Shown here in pieces: positions 5,186 through 5,301 of a DNA stretch of 5,301 nt (positions are counted from its first letter, which is position 1; each line of letters opens with the position of its first letter). The position numbers and the translations under genes are program-made. A model generated the notes under the pieces. That model searched no databases, had not been told where the DNA came from, and saw only the letters and a list, made by a program, of their open reading frames with translations. The DNA is from an uncultured Eubacteriales bacterium (GTDB lineage Bacteria; Bacillota; Clostridia; Christensenellales; CAG-314): NCBI GenBank assembly GCA_900546875.1, contig URET01000060.1, positions 1 to 5,301 of the forward strand. Reading direction: 5' to 3'.

Positions 5186-5301
5186 TGCGTACTCAAAGCC
5201 GTTTGACAAAAGCCCGGCTGTCCGCATGCCCATACCCGTTTGACGAAAAAGCCCGGCTGTCCGCATGCCCATACCCGTTTGACGAAAAAGCCCGGCTGTC
5301 C
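5171..5301. repeat. 37-39-bp tandem repeat array running off the right edge
   Basis: AAAAGCCCGGCTGTC begins at 5171, 5208, 5247 and 5286. The two units from 5208 to 5285 are nearly identical over their full 39 bp, including the segment ending CCCGTTTGACGA. The first unit (37 bp) is diverged in its second half, as expected for an array's edge. The period is thirteen codons, but I see no open frame with a start signal. The array continues past 5301, so copy number is unknown. Confidence 0.88.

Noticed and set aside
5171..5301. CRISPR array
   Set aside because: The unit size and repeat core invite the idea, but the segments between cores are nearly identical from unit to unit rather than unique, and no cas gene is present.
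46..5301. Shared CGGCTGTCC in the left 169-bp array and the right 39-bp array, as evidence of common origin
   Set aside because: Only nine bases are shared and the flanks do not align. In repeat-rich DNA this can easily be chance.

Overview
The window carries three protein-coding genes. One is a 174-codon Fe-S hydro-lyase beta subunit on the + strand. Two genes lie on the - strand: a two-domain protein joining a beta-lactamase-like fold to a GNAT acetyltransferase, and an M3-family oligoendopeptidase. They are separated by gene-poor DNA full of short repeats. Strong Shine-Dalgarno sites, a textbook sigma-A promoter, intrinsic terminators and an M3 peptidase of the type common in Firmicutes all point to Bacillota, probably a strict or facultative anaerobe of the Clostridia. 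I cannot place it further, and this assignment is inference.

Layout. Positions 1-333 hold a tandem array with a 169-bp period (one full copy, a second nearly full copy and a decayed edge) with no convincing gene. Positions 335-470 hold a short palindrome, a terminator-like hairpin and a GAAA-loop hairpin in front of the hydro-lyase gene (481-1005, +). Downstream, a 55-bp sequence is duplicated at a 76-bp interval, ending against a perfect 14-bp stem-loop at 1135-1168. That stem-loop lies between two convergent genes. The beta-lactamase-like/GNAT gene runs 2830 to 1361 on the - strand. The 281-bp gap upstream of it contains the terminator of the next gene (3000-3039). The peptidase gene runs 4782 to 3112 on the - strand. 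It is preceded by a leader of about 250 nt, fed by a perfect-consensus promoter at 5039-5067; the leader begins with three copies of a ~32-bp repeat. The right edge (5146-5301) is a 39-bp tandem array that continues out of the window.

How the genes fit together. There is no operon linking the three genes. The peptidase and the GNAT fusion are same-strand but separated by a strong terminator, and the hydro-lyase gene is convergent with them. The hydro-lyase beta subunit needs an alpha subunit carrying the Fe-S cluster, and no alpha gene lies beside it here. The most unusual gene is the GNAT fusion: its beta-lactamase-like half has lost the SxxK serine, the SxxK lysine and the YxN tyrosine, whereas its acetyltransferase half looks intact. 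It therefore looks like a cytoplasmic acetyltransferase carrying a catalytically dead hydrolase fold as a binding or scaffold domain.
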